A stretch of DNA of 64,000 bases, taken from contig NC_083714.1 in the NCBI RefSeq assembly GCF_033118175.1, positions 11,098,001 to 11,162,000 on the forward strand. The letters are read 5' to 3'. Source of the stretch: Dama dama (Eukaryota > Chordata > Mammalia > Artiodactyla > Cervidae). The notes under the pieces are model-generated. The model worked only from the letters and a program-made list of their open reading frames with translations. It made no database searches and was not told the origin of the DNA. Position numbers and translations under genes: made by a program. Shown here in pieces: positions 25,001-37,000 of this stretch. How positions within the stretch are numbered: the first letter of the stretch is position 1; every line of letters starts with the position of its first letter.

Positions 25001-28000
25001 TGTATACCTATGGCTGATTCATGTTGAAGTTTGACAGAAAACAACAAAATTCTATAAAGCAATTATCCTTCAATTAAAAAACAAATAAATTTATAATAAA
25101 AAAAGCAAAAAAAAAACCTGGGTAAAAGATTTGAATAGACATTTCATCAAAAAAGACATAAGAATGGCTCATAAACACATGAAATAGCATCAAGATTATT
25201 TATTACAGAAAATAAAAATAAAACTAAAATTAGATACCAGTACACACCCACAAGAACAGCTGAATAAAAAGTATGCAATAACAATTGTTGGCAAGGATGT
25301 AGAGACGTAAGAATGCTCATATATCACTGATGAGAAGGTAAAATGATACTTCTACAGTGGAAAACTGTTTGGCAGTTCCTCAAACATTTTTACATAGAGT
25401 TTGACCCAGAAATTGTAAGTATTTCTGTATGACCCAGAAAATATTAACTCAAGAGAAATGAAAACATATCCACACAAAAACTTGCAAATGAATGTTTATA
25501 GCATTGTTCATAATAGCCCCAAAGTTGAAACAACTCAGTATCATGAAGTGGTGAAGGGATAAACAAAAAGTGGTATATCTATACAATAGAAAACTATTTA
25601 GCAATAAAAAGGAATGAATTACTGATACATGCTACAACATGAGCAAACTTCAAAAACATCATGCCACCTGAAAGAGGCAAAATTTCAAACATTAAATAAG
25701 ATTCTATTTATATGAAATATTTAGAAATGACATATTCATAGAGACAAAAATGTAGGGTACACATGGGAATTTATTTACTACAAATCAGTTCAAGGGAATT
25801 TTGCAAAGTCAAGGAAAAGTCCTAAAACTGGATGTAGTTACGACCGTACAATTCAATAAACTTAATAGAAAGTACCTAATTGAACACAATAGGTGAATTT
25901 CATCATATGTAAATTGAATACACAGAAGAACTATATGAAAAATGTCTTAATGACCTGGATAACTACAATGGTGTGGTCACTCACCTAGAGCCAGACATCC
26001 TAGAGTGTGAAGTCAAGTGGGCCTTAGGAAGCATTACTACAAACAAAGTTAGTGGAGGTGATGGAATTCCAGCTGAGCTATTTCAAATCCTAAAAGATGA
26101 TGCTGTTAAAGTGATGCACTCAATATGTCAGCAAATTTGGAAAATTCAGCAATGGCCACAGGACTGGAAAAGGTCAGTTTTCATTCCAATCCCACAGAAG
26201 GGCAGTGCCAAAGAGTGCTCAAACTACCAAACAATTGTGCTCATTTTGCATGTTAGTAAGGTTATGCTCAAAATCCTTCAAGCTAGGCTTCAGTAGTACG
26301 TGAACTGAGAACTTCCAGATGCACAAGCTGGGTTTCAAAAAGGCAGAGGAACCAGAGATCAAACTGCCAACACTTGCTGGATCATAGAGAAAACAAGGAA
26401 ATTCCAGAAAAACATCTACCTCTGTTTTGTTGCTAAAGCCTTTGACTGTGTGCATCATAACAAACTGTGGAAAACTCTTAAAGAGATGGGAATACCATAC
26501 TACCTTACCTTCCTTATACCTCTTTATGGGGGGAGTAAGGGCCTCTTGAGGAGAAGGCAATGGCAACCCACTCAAGTACTCTTGCCTGGAAAATCCCATG
26601 GATGGAGGAGCCTGGTAGGCTGCAGTCCATGGGGTCGCTAGGAGTTGGACACGACTGAGCCACTTCACTTTCACTTTTCACTTTCATGCATTGGAGAAGG
26701 AAATGGCAACCCACTCCAGTGTTCTTGCCTGGAGAATCCCAGGGATGGTGGAGCCTGGTGGGCTGCTGTCTATGGGGTCGCACAGAGTCTGACACGATTG
26801 AAGCGACTTAGCAGCAGCAGCAGCAAGGGCCTCTTGATGAGAATGAAGGAGAAGAGTGAAAAAGTTGATTTAAAACTCAATATTCAAAAAACTAAGATCA
26901 TGGCATCTGCTCTCATTACTTCATGGCAAATAGAAAGGGAAAAAGTGGAAACAGTGACAGATTTTATTTTCCTGGATTCCAAAATCACTGAGGATGGTGA
27001 CTGAAGTCATGAATTGAAAAAAGCTTCCTTGGAAGGCAAGTTATGACAAACCTAGACATCATATTAAAAAGCAGAGACATCACTTTGCTGACAAAGGTCT
27101 GTCTAGTCAAAGCTATGGTTTTTCCAATAGTCATGTAGAAATGTGAGAGTTGGACCATAAAGAAGACTGAACACTGAAGAATTGATGCTTTCGAACTGTG
27201 GTGCTGGAGAAGACTCTTGAGAGTCCCTTGGACTGCAAAGAGGTCAAACCAGTTAATCCTAAAGGAAACCAACCCTGAATACTCATTGGAAGGACCGATG
27301 CTAAAGCTGAACCTCCAATACTTTGGCCACCTGATAAACAGAGGAGACTCTTTGGAAAAGACTCTGATGCTGGGAAAGATTGAAGGCAAAAGAAGAGGGA
27401 GGCAGAGGATGAGATGATTGGATGACATCATAGAATCAATGGACATGAGTTTGAGCAAACTCCAGGAAATAGTGAAGGACAGGGAAGCCTGGGGTGCTGC
27501 AGCCCATGGGGTCCCAAAGAGTTAAGAACACAATTTAATGACTAAACAACAACAAAAACTGCTTAAAAAAATTAAGAAAAAACGAATCAGTTTCATAAAA
27601 TGTTACAAGAAACAGAATAAAGAAAATATACCGAAAAATTAAAGAACAATTAAATGAATGAAAAGAAATATTTACATTCCAAGATTTGAAGATACATATT
27701 ATCAATATGTCAATTGCCCTTAACTGATTTCTTTGATGGAAACTCAATCAAAATCACATCAGAGAGAGTATATGTTTGTGTGTGAACGTGTGCATGTGCG
27801 CGCGCGTGCGTGTGTGTGTGTGTGTAACTTGATGAGCTGATTCTAACATTTCCATGAAAAAGCAAAGTGCCAAAAGTAGATAAAACTCTTTTGAAGAAGA
27901 ACAAGGTGGAAGAAATTGTCCTTCCGCTGTACAAGGTATCAAGACATAAAAAAGCTAAACTTATGATACTGATTCTGTAATAGTTAAAAAGATCAAAGGA

Positions 28001-31000
28001 ACCCAGAAGAACACCCATGCATATATGAATACCTGATATATGACAGAGCTAGAAATACTATAACAGTGCAGGGACAATATTTTCAATATATGGTGTTGGG
28101 ATAGAGGGTTATCTATATGAAAAAAAAAAAAAGAAACTGGAATCCTTATTTCATATTATACATATAAATCAATCAATTTAATGACTTAAATGTGAAAGGA
28201 AAATATCATAAAGCTTTTAGAATAAAGGACAGTATCTTCCTGAGTTTATGTAGGGAAGGATTTATTAATCAAAACACAAAAGCACTAAGGAGAAATGAAA
28301 AATTAATAAATTTTATTACATAAAAATGAAGAACTTTTGATTCATCAAAAGATACCATAAAGGCAGTGAAATGAAAAGCCAAAGAATGGGAACAGATAAT
28401 TTCAACACATATAAGTTGACAAAGAGTAAGTATCCAAAATGATAAAGAACTTGTACAAATTTATAAGAAGTGCATATAAGATTAGAGATGAAATTTGGAG
28501 ATGGACTATTCATGACATATAATCACAACACTTTTCTAGCATCCTCTTCTCTATAGCAGTACTGGAAGTAAGTAGTAATCACTGAGATCTGCTATATGTA
28601 TCCTAGGGCTTTGGGGTTGAACTATTGTTGTGATACATGCTTAGTGACCTCTGAAACAAGACTGCATCTGAATATTTAGTGAGTTTGGGATCAACATGTA
28701 CACATCACTTTACTTACTTATTTTTAAACTTTTTATTTTGTATTGGAGTATAGCCAATTAACTATGTTGTGAAAGTTACAGGTGGACAGCAAAGAGACTC
28801 AGTCATACCACATGTACCATTCTCCCCTAAACTCCCTTCCTATCCAGTTGGCCATATAACATTGAGCAGAGTTCCCTGTGCTGCACAGTAGATCCTCACT
28901 AGTTATACACATAACCATATTTAAAATGAATAACTAACAAGGTATAGCACAGGGAACTCTGCTCAATGTTATGCGGCAGTCCGGATGGGATGGGAATTTG
29001 GGGGAGAATGGATCCATGTATTTGTATGGCTGAGTCTCTTTGCTCTCCACCTGAAACTATCACAACATAGTTAATCAGCTATGCTCCAATATAAAATTTT
29101 AAAACGTTTTTGAAAAAGAAAAGAGACTGCATCTGGACACAGATACAAACAGATGGAAACATATTCATGCAGGAAAAAGACATTTCTACATTTCCTAAAT
29201 GGGCAAAAGAACTAAAGAGCCATTTCACAAAGGAGGCCATCTGAATGGTCAATAAATGTCTGAGAAGGTTTCTGACCTCATTAGATATCAAGAAAATAAA
29301 ATTAAAATCACATTGAAACAAACAACATAGACCTAGACTCCCGAAAAATATCAATGTCCTGAAAACCAGACACACAGACAGAAAGTCACTTGCACGCACA
29401 TACACATACACACACAGTCAGGGAAACTGTCCTTAAGCAAACTAAATGCAATATGTGATCCCTGATTGCATCCTGGATTTAAAATTGAGAAATCTAATTA
29501 TAAACTTTTAGATAATATTATTTTAACAGTGTTAAATATCTTAAGAGTGACCATAATACTGTGATAATACAGGAGGATGTGTTCTTAGGAGATACACAAT
29601 GAAGTATTTAGGAGTAAAACTTAATGTCTCCTATTTTCAAACAGTTAAGCAATAAACAAACCACACATACACGTATACACCATTCTCATGCAGATGAACA
29701 GAGACATAAAGCAAATGTGGCAAAATGCCAACAGCTGTTAAATGTAGGTGAGGGGTATAGATGTACTATTCTTTTGATTTTTTTCCACGTTTAAAATTTT
29801 AAAAATAGAAAGCATGGAAATAACACTTTATTAAAGATTAAGAAAATAAAAGGTAATATAAATGAATGCTAAGTGTTCAGAAAGGGGAAAAAGAATACAA
29901 TAAAATACAAGCAAATACCTATTAGATTAGAGTCTGACAATACCTAGCATGGACAAAGATATGGAGTAACCTGAACCTTCACACATGATTGGTGGAATTT
30001 TAACTTGGGACAATTCCTTCATAAAAGAGTTAACATCTATTAAAGCTGAAGATGTGTAAACTCTTCATGCCTTAACTCCACTGTTAGACCCCCAGAAACT
30101 CCTGCACATGTGTCCCAGGATACATATTCAAGAATGATCACAGTAGCAGCACGGATACTTACACCACCACAAATGGAAACATCCACATGTCCAGAACCTC
30201 AGAATGTAATCTTATTTGGAAATAGGGTATTTGCATATATAATTAGGTAAGATGAGGTCATAGTGGATTAGAGTGGGCCCTAAATTCAATGACTTATGTC
30301 CTTTAAGAAGACCATGTGAAGACACAGACACACAAGGAGAATATCATATGATGATAGGAGCAGAGACTAGTGAAACATCTAGAAGCCAAGGATTGTCAGC
30401 AACCACTAGAAGCTAGGAGAGAAGTGTTGAGCAGATTCATTCTCACAGCCTCCAGAAGAAACCAACCTTGCCAACTTTGATTTGAACTAGCCTCCAGAAC
30501 TGTCAAAGAATAAATTTCTGTTGTTTTAAGCCATCCAGTTTGTGGTATTTTGTTAAAGCAGTCCTGGGAAACTAACACCTAAAACTGTAGAAGTGATTTT
30601 GGAATTGGGTAATGGGTAGATGTTGGAAGAATTTTAGAGGTGCTTGATAGTAAAACATCGGTTACCTTGAAGGGACCATTGGTAGAAATATGAATGCTAA
30701 TAACAGTTCTGGTGAGTGCTCAGAAGGAAGTAAAGAGGACAGTAAAGAAAACTTCTATCAATTTCTATCATCTTAGAGAACACCTACATCATCATGAAAA
30801 CATTTTGGTAGAGATATGAACATTAAAAGTACTGCTGGTGAAGCCTTAGAAGGAAATGATGAGTTTGCTATTGAACACTGAAAGAAAGGTGATCTTTGTT
30901 ATCAAGTGGCAGAAACTGGGCTGAATTGAGTCCTCCTGCTGGGTAGAAAGTTTAACATAAATGTGAAATTGCATGTTTCAGTTCAGTTCAGTTCATTCGC

Positions 31001-34000
31001 TCAGTCATGTCCGACTCTTTGCAACCCCATGAACTGCAGCACGCCAGGCCTCTCTGTCCATCACCAATTCCTGGAGTCCACCCAAACCATGTCCATTGTG
31101 TCCGTGATGCCATCCAACCATCTTAAACTCTGTTGTCCCCTTCTCCTCCTGCCCTCAATCTTTCCCAGCATCAGGGTCTTTTCACATGAGTCATTTCTTC
31201 ACATCAGCTGGCCAAAGTGTTGGAGTTTCAGCTTCAACATCAGTCCTTCCAATGAACAGCCAGTACTGATCTCCTTTAGGATGGACTGGTTGGATCGCCT
31301 TGCAGTGCAAGGGACTCTCAAGAGTATTCTCCAACACCACAGTTCAAAAGCATCAATTCTTCGGCGCTCAGCTTTCTTTATAGACCAACTCTCACATCCA
31401 TTCATGACTACTGGAAAAAACCATAGCCTTGACTAGACGGACCTTTGTGGACAAAGAAATGTCTCTGCTTTTTAATATGCTGCCTAGGTTGGTCATAACT
31501 TTCCTTCCAAGGAGTAAGCGTCTTTTAATTTCATGGCTGCAATCATCATCTGCAGTGATTTTGGAGCCCAAAAAAATAAAGTCAGCCACTGTTTCCCCAT
31601 CTATTTGCCATGAAGCAATGGAACCGGATGCCATGATCTTAGTTTTCTGAATGTTGAGCTTTAAGCCAACTTTTTCACTCTCCTCTTTCACTTTCATTAA
31701 GAGGCTCTTTAGTTCTTCTTCACTTTCTTCCATAAGGGTGGTGTCATCTGCATATCTGAGGTTATTGATATTTCTCCCGGCAATCTTGATTCCACCTTGT
31801 GCTTCCTCAAGCCATGAATTTCTCATGATGTACTCTGCATATAAGTTAAATAAGCAGGGTGACAATATACAGCTTTGACATACTCCTTTTCCTATTTGGA
31901 ACCAGTCTGTTGTTCCATGTCCAGTTCTAACTGTTGCTTCCTGACCTGCATACAGGTTTCTCAAGAGCAGGTCAGGTGGTCTGGTATTCCCATCTCCTTC
32001 AGAATTTTCCACAGTTTATTGTGATCCACAGAGTCAAAGGCTTTGGCATAGTCAATAAAGCAGAAATAGATGATTTTCTGGAACTCTCTTGCTTCTTCGA
32101 TGATCCAGCAGATGTTGGCAATTTGATCTCTGGCTCCTCTGCCTTTTCTAAAACCAGCTTGAACATCTGGAAGTTCATGGTTTACATATTGCCTGGCTTG
32201 GAGAATTTTGAGCATTACATTAGTAGCATGTGCGATGAGTGCAATTGTGTGGTAGTTTGAGCATTCTTTGGCATTGCCTTTCTTTGGGATTGGAATGAAC
32301 ACTGACCTTTTCCAGTCCTGTGTCCACTGCTGAGTTTTCCAAATTTGCTGGCATATTGCATGCAGCACGTTCACAGCATCATCTTTCAGGATTTGAAATA
32401 GCTCAACTGGAATTCCATCACCTCCACTAGTTTTGTTCGTAGTAATGCTTCCTAAGGCCCACTTGACTTCACATTCCAGGATGTCTGGCTCTAGGTGAGT
32501 GATCACACCATCGTGATTATGTGGATCGTGAAGATTTTTTTTGTATAGTTCTTCTGTGTATTCTTGCCACCTCTTCTTAATATATTCTGCTTCTGTTAAG
32601 TCCATAACATTTCTGTCCTTTGTTGAGCCTATATTTGCACGAAATGTTCCCTTGGTATCTCTTATTTTCTTGAAGAGATCTCGAGTCTTTCCCATTCTAT
32701 TGTTTTCCTCTATTTCCTTGCATTGATCACTGAGGAAGGCTTTCTTATCTCTCCTTGTTATTCTTTGGAACACTGCATTCAAATGGGTATATCTTTACTT
32801 TTCCCCTTGGCTTTTTGCTTCTCTTCTTTTCACAGCTATTTGTAAGGACTCCTCAGACAGGCATTTTGCTTTTCTGCATTCCTTTTTCTTGGGGATGGTC
32901 TTGATTCCTGTCTCCTGTACAATGTCACGAACCTCCGTCCATAGTCCATCAGGCACTCTGTCTATCAGATCTAGTCCCTTAAATCTATTTCTCACTTCCA
33001 CTGTATAGTCATAAGGGATTTGATTTAGGTCATACCTGAATGGCCTAGTGGTTTTCCCCACTTTCTTCAATTTAAGTCTGAATTTGGCAATAAGGAGTTC
33101 ATGATCTGAGCCACAGTCAGCTCCAGGTCTTGTTTTTGCTGACTATATAGAGCTTCTCCATCTTTGGCTGCAAAGAATATATTCAATCTGATTTCGGTAT
33201 TGACCATCTGGTGATGTCCATGTGTAGAGTCTTCTCTTGTGTTGTTGGAAGAGGGTGTTTGCTATGATCAGTGCGTTCTCTTGGCAAAACTCTATTAGCC
33301 TTTGCCCTGCTTCATTCTGTACTCCAAGGCCAAATTTGCCTGTTACTCCAGGTGTTTCTTGACTTCCTACTTTTGCATTCCAGTCCCCTATAATGAAAAG
33401 AACATCTTTTTTGGGTGTTAGTTCTAGAAGGTCTTGTAGGTCTTCATAGAACCATTCAACTTCAGCTTCTTCAGCATTGCTGGTCGGGGCACAGACTTGG
33501 ATTACATGATATTGAATGGTTTGCCTTGGAAATGAACAGAGATCATTCTGTAGTTTTTGAGATTGCATCCAAGTACTGCACTTCCGACTCTTTTGTTGAC
33601 TATGATGGCCACTCCATTTTTTCTAAGGGATTCCTGCCCACCGTAGTAGATATAATGGTCATCTGAGTTAAATTCACCCATTTCAGGTCATCTTAGTTTG
33701 CTGATTCCTAGAATGTCGACGTTCACTCTTGCCATCTCCTGTTTGACCACTTCCAATTTGCCTTGATTCATGGGCCTAACATTCCAGGTTCCTATGCAAT
33801 ATTGCTCTTGACAGCATCAAACCTTGCTTCTATCACCAGTCCCATCCACATCTGGGTGTTGTTTTGCTTTGGCTCCATCCCTTCATTCTTTCTGGAGTTA
33901 TTTCTCCACTGATCTCCAGTAGCATATTGGGCACCTACCAACCTGGGGAGTTCCTCTTTCAGTGTCCTATATTTCTTCCTTTTCATACTGTTCATGGAGT

Positions 34001-37000
34001 TCTCAAGGCAAGAATACTGAAGTGGTTTGCCATTCCCTTCTCCAGTGGACCACATTCTGTCAGACCTCCCCACCATGCCCCCTCTGTCTTGGGTGGCCCC
34101 ACACAACATGGCTTACTTTCATTGAGTTAGACAAGGCTGTGGTCTGTGTGATCAGATTGGCTAGTTGTCCGTGATCGTGGTTTCAGTCTGTCTGCCCTCT
34201 GATGCCCTCTCTCAAAGCCTACCATCTTACTTGGGTTTCTCTCACCTTGGACGTGGGGTATCTCTTCTATATTTAGCTGAAGAGATTTCCAAGCAAAGTG
34301 CGAAACATGTAGCCTGGTTTCTCACTGATACTTATAAAATGAGAGAGGAGTGAGTTAAATTGAATAAGTATCTGTTTAAAAAGAAATTCAGAACTTGATC
34401 TGGAGAATTCTGAGCCAATCTAGATAGCCCTAGAAAAAGGGACAATGGTATGTGGCTAGACAAACTTTAGACAAAGTTTCACTGAAGAGATTATGTATGT
34501 GACTCATGGATCTAGTCAACCTTATCATCAGAAGCCAGGAACAGAGAAGGGGTTATCCAGAAAGGATCTGTCAAGAATCCTCATATCTAATGGTGTGGGT
34601 CTCTTGACATACACAAGAAACCAAGAAGGTTTATAAGGATTTTATACCAGCAGAAACAGTGCCAGCCTGATGTAAAAGTAACAGAGACAAGCTAAAGTGA
34701 AGGGAGGTAAAATGAAGCCACAAAAGCCAGAGAGGGTGGGGCTGCAGCTGCCCTGGTAGGCTAAGATGATGGAGCTGTCCCAGAGTACCCAGAGAGCAAG
34801 GCTACCCCTGGCGACCACAGGACAGAGCACTGAACCCAAAACATTACTCTTAGGCCTTGAAATCTAATGGAATTTGCCCTGCTGGGCTGCTAACTTGCTT
34901 TAGAACAGTAACCCCTTCATTCTTTCCTTTCTGCCCTTTCAGAATGGGAATGCCTATCCTATGCCTGTCTCACCATTGCCTAGTTTCATAGGTCTCTGGA
35001 CAGAAGGGAGCTTTGCCATGGAACATACTCAGAGTCCACCAACACCTGATTTAGATGAATTAGATAACGAGATTTCGGACTTTTTGAGTTAATATTTAGA
35101 TGAGATTTGGGACTTAGATTTGATGATGAAATAGGTTAAGACTTTAGGGGATGTTGTGATGAGGTGAATGTATTTGCATGTAAGACAAATATGAATTCAT
35201 GGAGGAGGCCAGAGGGCTGATTATACTGGGTTGAATAGTGAAACCTCAAAATTTATGTCCATTCAGCTCCTCAATATGTGACTTTATTCAGAAATAGGGG
35301 GTTGATGGATGTATTTTTAGTTAACATAAGGTCATGCTGGATTAGGATGGAACCTAAATCCAAAGACTAGTGTCCTTAATAAGAATGCTGTGTGAAGACA
35401 TGGCTTCCCAGCTGGTTCACAGAGGTAAAGAATTCATCTGCCAAGCAGGAGACTCGGGTTTGATCCCTGGGTTGGGAAGATCCCCTGGAGGAGTAAATTG
35501 CAACCCACTCCAGTATTCTTTGCTTGGGAAATGCCATGGACAGAGGAGTCTGACAGGCTACAGTCCATGGAGTCACAAAGAGTCGGATGTGACTGAGCAC
35601 TAAGCATGTGCAGACACAGAAACACAGACACACAAGGAGACTGTCACATAACAGAGGCAGAGACTACAATGATGCTTTTCCAACACCAAGGAATGCTGGC
35701 AATCACCAGAAGCTAGAAGAGATGAAGAAGGATCCTCTTCTAGAACCTTAGGAAAGAGCCTAGCCTTGTCAACACCTTGATTTCAGACTTCTAGCCACCA
35801 TGAGAGGATAAATCTCTGTTGTTCTAAGCCACTAGATTTGTTATGGCAGCGTTAGGAAACTAACAGTGATTTTAGAAAACTCTTCCAAGAAATTTTGTTT
35901 CATAGTGAGAAGGCAAAATTATTGATACACACAGTATCAATGAATCTCAAAAACATTATACATTATAACGTGTTAAGTTAAAAGAATCTTACACAAAGAA
36001 TGTAAGTGTATGGTTACAGTTATCTGAAGTTCTATAAGAGGCAAAACTAACCTATAATGGAAAAAAATCAAAATGCCTCTGGGAGAGTGGGGTAAGAGTT
36101 ACTGAGAAGAAGTATGATGAAACTTTCTGGGAGTGACGGTAACCTTTTTTTTTTTTTTTGGATTTGCAAATATTTTAATTCACAGAAACTCGAGGAGGGG
36201 CTGGGGGTGGGGGCTGGGGCGGCGCGCTGGCTGTCAGTCAGTCTCTATCCAGGCCTTCTCCAGCCCCCCGCAAGGGGCGACAGCATTCTAAGACATGCAG
36301 TGGTGTGCTAGTACCATACAAACGACATGAACTGGACACGCTGGCAGCGGCGGCGGGGCCGCCGGCTCCTTCCCGTCCGGGCCCCGGAGGGGCGGGGCGG
36401 GGCTCACAGGGTCCGCACTGCCACGGGGTAGAGGAGGGACAGGTGCTCGGCGCCTTTGATGGGCAGCTTCCTGGTGGTGTAGTAGTGGATGACCTCTGGG
36501 ACACTGTCGAACGGGGGGCTGTTCTGACCCAGGACGTATTTCTCTGGTTTTGGCCAGTTTCATGTGCATGAAGCCCTGGTTGCTCTTCAGGGAGAGGGAG
36601 TAGTCGTGTCTGCTGGTCTGGCTGTTCCGGACAAGGTAGCTGCACTCCTTACAGAGGCGCAGCAGGTTCTCAGCGTCGCCCCTGCTGATGGCTCCGTGAT
36701 ACCATATTTGCTTCTCCAGTGGCACAGCAGGATCCACTCTCTCTCCCAGGATCCCACAGAACTCAGGGCCCCCATGTTTGATGGGCTTGAAGCCACCTCT
36801 GGGAGCTCGAAGCTGGCGCTGCCGATCCCGGGAAGGCGAGGGGGATGACTGCCGCCTCTCACTGCCATTAAACTGGGCTGCCAGAGCTGGGATAGTGACC
36901 CGGTTCCACTCCCATGGCTGATCGTACTCGTCGGCGGGCCTGTCGTCATCCTGGGGCAGCTTGCTCTCCCGGAGCCGGGGGCTGACCGTGCTCTCTGCGT

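Larger units (their letters stand above)
30183..35872 (+). mobile_element. MLT1-type (ERVL-MaLR) provirus: LTR-internal-LTR, carrying a BovB
   Basis: 5' LTR about 30183-30578, internal about 30579-30978 plus 34257-35224, 3' LTR about 35225-35872. The internal part has MaLR phrases such as ccttgaaatctaatggaatt and gaatgggaatgcctatccta, with no retroviral gene frame, as expected of this non-autonomous class. The nearly full-length BovB (30979-34256) inserted in the internal region, and a Bov-tA in the 3' LTR. Confidence 0.75.

Noticed and set aside
31392..33568. Reverse transcriptase/endonuclease frames as a host or novel system
   Set aside because: All match BovB in order and are broken by frameshifts; a dead LINE, not a retron or domesticated gene.
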